From contig CANJIM010000033.1 in NCBI GenBank assembly GCA_947474495.1, forward strand, positions 1-32,769: a stretch of 32,769 nucleotides of DNA. The letters run 5' to 3'. Under the pieces are notes generated by a model, which did no database searches, had not been told where the DNA came from, and saw nothing but the letters and a program-made list of their open reading frames with translations. This document shows positions 31,784 to 32,769 of the stretch, one piece after another (position 1 is the stretch's first letter; each line of letters opens with the position of its first letter). A program made the translations under genes and the position numbers. This stretch comes from Rhodospirillaceae bacterium. Lineage in GTDB: Bacteria; Pseudomonadota; Alphaproteobacteria; SMXQ01.

Positions 31784-32769
31784 TTGTCCTTCTTCAGAAC
31801 CACCCCGTCATATTCGCGGCTGTCGACCATCGCTTGCACGACGACTGGGCCGTCGGCGGCGAAGGCCTTGACCAGCGCCTTGCGCAATTCCACAGGGTCG
31901 CTCGCCGTCATCACCGGCACACCGAACAGGTTGTCGCCGCCGATACTGCCCTTGGCGCGCACCGGCGTGCCGTAAATCGGATTGCCCTTCTTCTGCTGCT
32001 TGATGCGGATGAGGGCGAGATCGTTGTCGGTCAGCACGATCACGACGATTTTCAAGTTGTAGCGCACGGCGGTGGCGAGCTCGCCGACCGTCATCAGAAA
32101 GCCGCCGTCGCCGACCACGGCGCAAACGGTCTGCTTGGGCGCGCAGAGCTTGGCGGCGATCGCTGCGGGGATGCCGAAGCCCATGGTCGACCAGCCGTTG
32201 GTCATGATCTGCAGACCGGGCGCCGGCGTCGGCCATAGCTGGCCGATCAGATGGGTATGGGCGCCGACATCGCAGGTCATGATGCCGTCCTTGGGCAACA
32301 CCTCGCGCAGCACCTTCAGCGCGCCCTTGGGGCCGAAGCCCTGGTTGGACGGCTGCAGCTTGGCGAACATGGCAGCACGGCGGCTGGCGAGCGCCGTCAT
32401 ATCCCAGGCGCGCTTGGCCGCCGGCAGCTTGGCGAGCGCCGCCAGCGAATGCCGAATGTCGCCGACGGCATCGACCGCCAGCTTGTAGCTCTTGCGGTCG
32501 ATATCGGCCGGTTCGATGTCGAGGCTGACGAGCGGGGCGCTCTTCGGCATCCAGGACTCGTAATTGAATTCCACCGGGTCGTAGCCGATGCCGACGATGA
32601 GATCGGCATGCTGATGCGTTTCGCCCACCATGTCGCTAAGCGCGTGGAACAGCACGCCGGCATAAGAGCGGTCGTCCTCGGCGAGCATACCCTTGGCCAT
32701 TGGCGTGAGCAGCACGGGAATGTCGTGCTTGTGGGCCAGCGCCTTGATTTCCTTGGCGAGGCCGGCCTG
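31774..32769 (-). CDS. thiamine-diphosphate-dependent enzyme (acetolactate-synthase-like), 5' end outside window
   Basis: The visible 331 residues are the middle and C-terminal domains of a TPP enzyme of the acetolactate synthase / glyoxylate carboligase / benzoylformate decarboxylase superfamily; the reading frame stays open to the right edge. The cofactor motif begins GDGGFLMTVGELATAVRYNL and continues to VLTDNDLALIRIKQQ, the usual GDG-x25-ND pattern. The middle domain segment ADLIVGIGYDPVEFNYESW is the FAD/nucleotide-like domain of this family. The catalytic Glu near residue 50 is not in the window, so the reaction cannot be assigned. Internal GTG 32715 should not be used as a start. It converges with the Crp/Fnr gene, only 12 bases apart. 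Confidence 0.92.
   Translation of the reverse strand, partial: QAGLAKEIKALAHKHDIPVLLTPMAKGMLAEDDRSYAGVLFHALSDMVGETHQHADLIVGIGYDPVEFNYESWMPKSAPLVSLDIEPADIDRKSYKLAVDAVGDIRHSLAALAKLPAAKRAWDMTALASRRAAMFAKLQPSNQGFGPKGALKVLREVLPKDGIMTCDVGAHTHLIGQLWPTPAPGLQIMTNGWSTMGFGIPAAIAAKLCAPKQTVCAVVGDGGFLMTVGELATAVRYNLKIVVIVLTDNDLALIRIKQQKKGNPIYGTPVRAKGSIGGDNLFGVPVMTASDPVELRKALVKAFAADGPVVVQAMVDSREYDGVVLKKDKPS

Noticed and set aside
32015-32120. Altered cofactor motif (TDND) in the TPP enzyme
   Set aside because: ND in place of NN at the end of the GDG motif is common in this superfamily and does not signal loss of function.
1-32769. tRNA, rRNA, CRISPR array, insertion sequences or integration sites
   Set aside because: I found no cloverleaf-like tRNA sequence, regularly spaced repeats, transposase motifs or flanking direct repeats while reading.

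Overview
This is a GC-rich, gene-dense stretch of a bacterial chromosome or large replicon, most likely from an alphaproteobacterium of the Hyphomicrobiales (Rhizobiales), near Xanthobacteraceae/Bradyrhizobiaceae. That placement is inferred from GC-rich codon use, the many ABC importers and Rieske/molybdenum oxygenases, the HisKA_2-type histidine kinase and the general protein style. I could not run a taxonomic search. I see no rRNA, tRNA, CRISPR array, transposase or integrase.

Layout. (1) 1-140 is the last strand of an outer-membrane beta-barrel protein, followed by a roughly 500 bp gene-poor gap. (2) 637-6005 is an importer operon in the order ATPase, periplasmic binding protein, alpha/beta hydrolase, fused double permease. 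(3) 6079-10260 is a periplasmic molybdenum hydroxylase locus: a triheme cytochrome c faces away from a [2Fe-2S] subunit and a Tat-exported molybdopterin subunit, and the shared promoter region holds two long inverted repeats. (4) 10333-12886 holds a small exported protein, a fumarylacetoacetate-hydrolase-family enzyme and a divergent LysR regulator. (5) 13204-18744 is a catabolic run: HpcH/HpaI aldolase, MmgE/PrpD protein, Rieske oxygenase alpha subunit, MFS transporter, Rieske ferredoxin. (6) 19128-24221 is a peptide/opine-type ABC importer. (7) 24273-27250 is a Rieske protein / metal-dependent amidohydrolase / unknown small protein operon, divergent from an MmyB-type regulator with an inverted repeat between them. 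(8) 27414-29703 is a 2-hydroxyacid dehydrogenase overlapping a glycerate 2-kinase. (9) 29811-31761 holds a GAF/HisKA_2 histidine kinase and a Crp/Fnr regulator with a lysine/alanine-rich tail. A truncated thiamine-diphosphate enzyme runs in from the right edge on the minus strand.

Together the region looks like a catabolic island for organic acids and aromatic or N-heteroaromatic compounds. Two ABC importers and an MFS carrier handle transport; Rieske and molybdenum enzymes oxidise the substrate; an FAH-type hydrolase, an HpcH/HpaI aldolase, an amidohydrolase and an alpha/beta hydrolase cleave products; and the dehydrogenase/kinase pair can channel glyoxylate- or hydroxypyruvate-level C2/C3 units to 2-phosphoglycerate. 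The substrate cannot be named from sequence alone. The features most worth following up are the paired inverted repeats at the molybdenum hydroxylase promoter, the amidohydrolase cassette with its Rieske protein of unusual cluster spacing, the hydrolase embedded in an importer operon, and the histone-tail-like Crp/Fnr protein.
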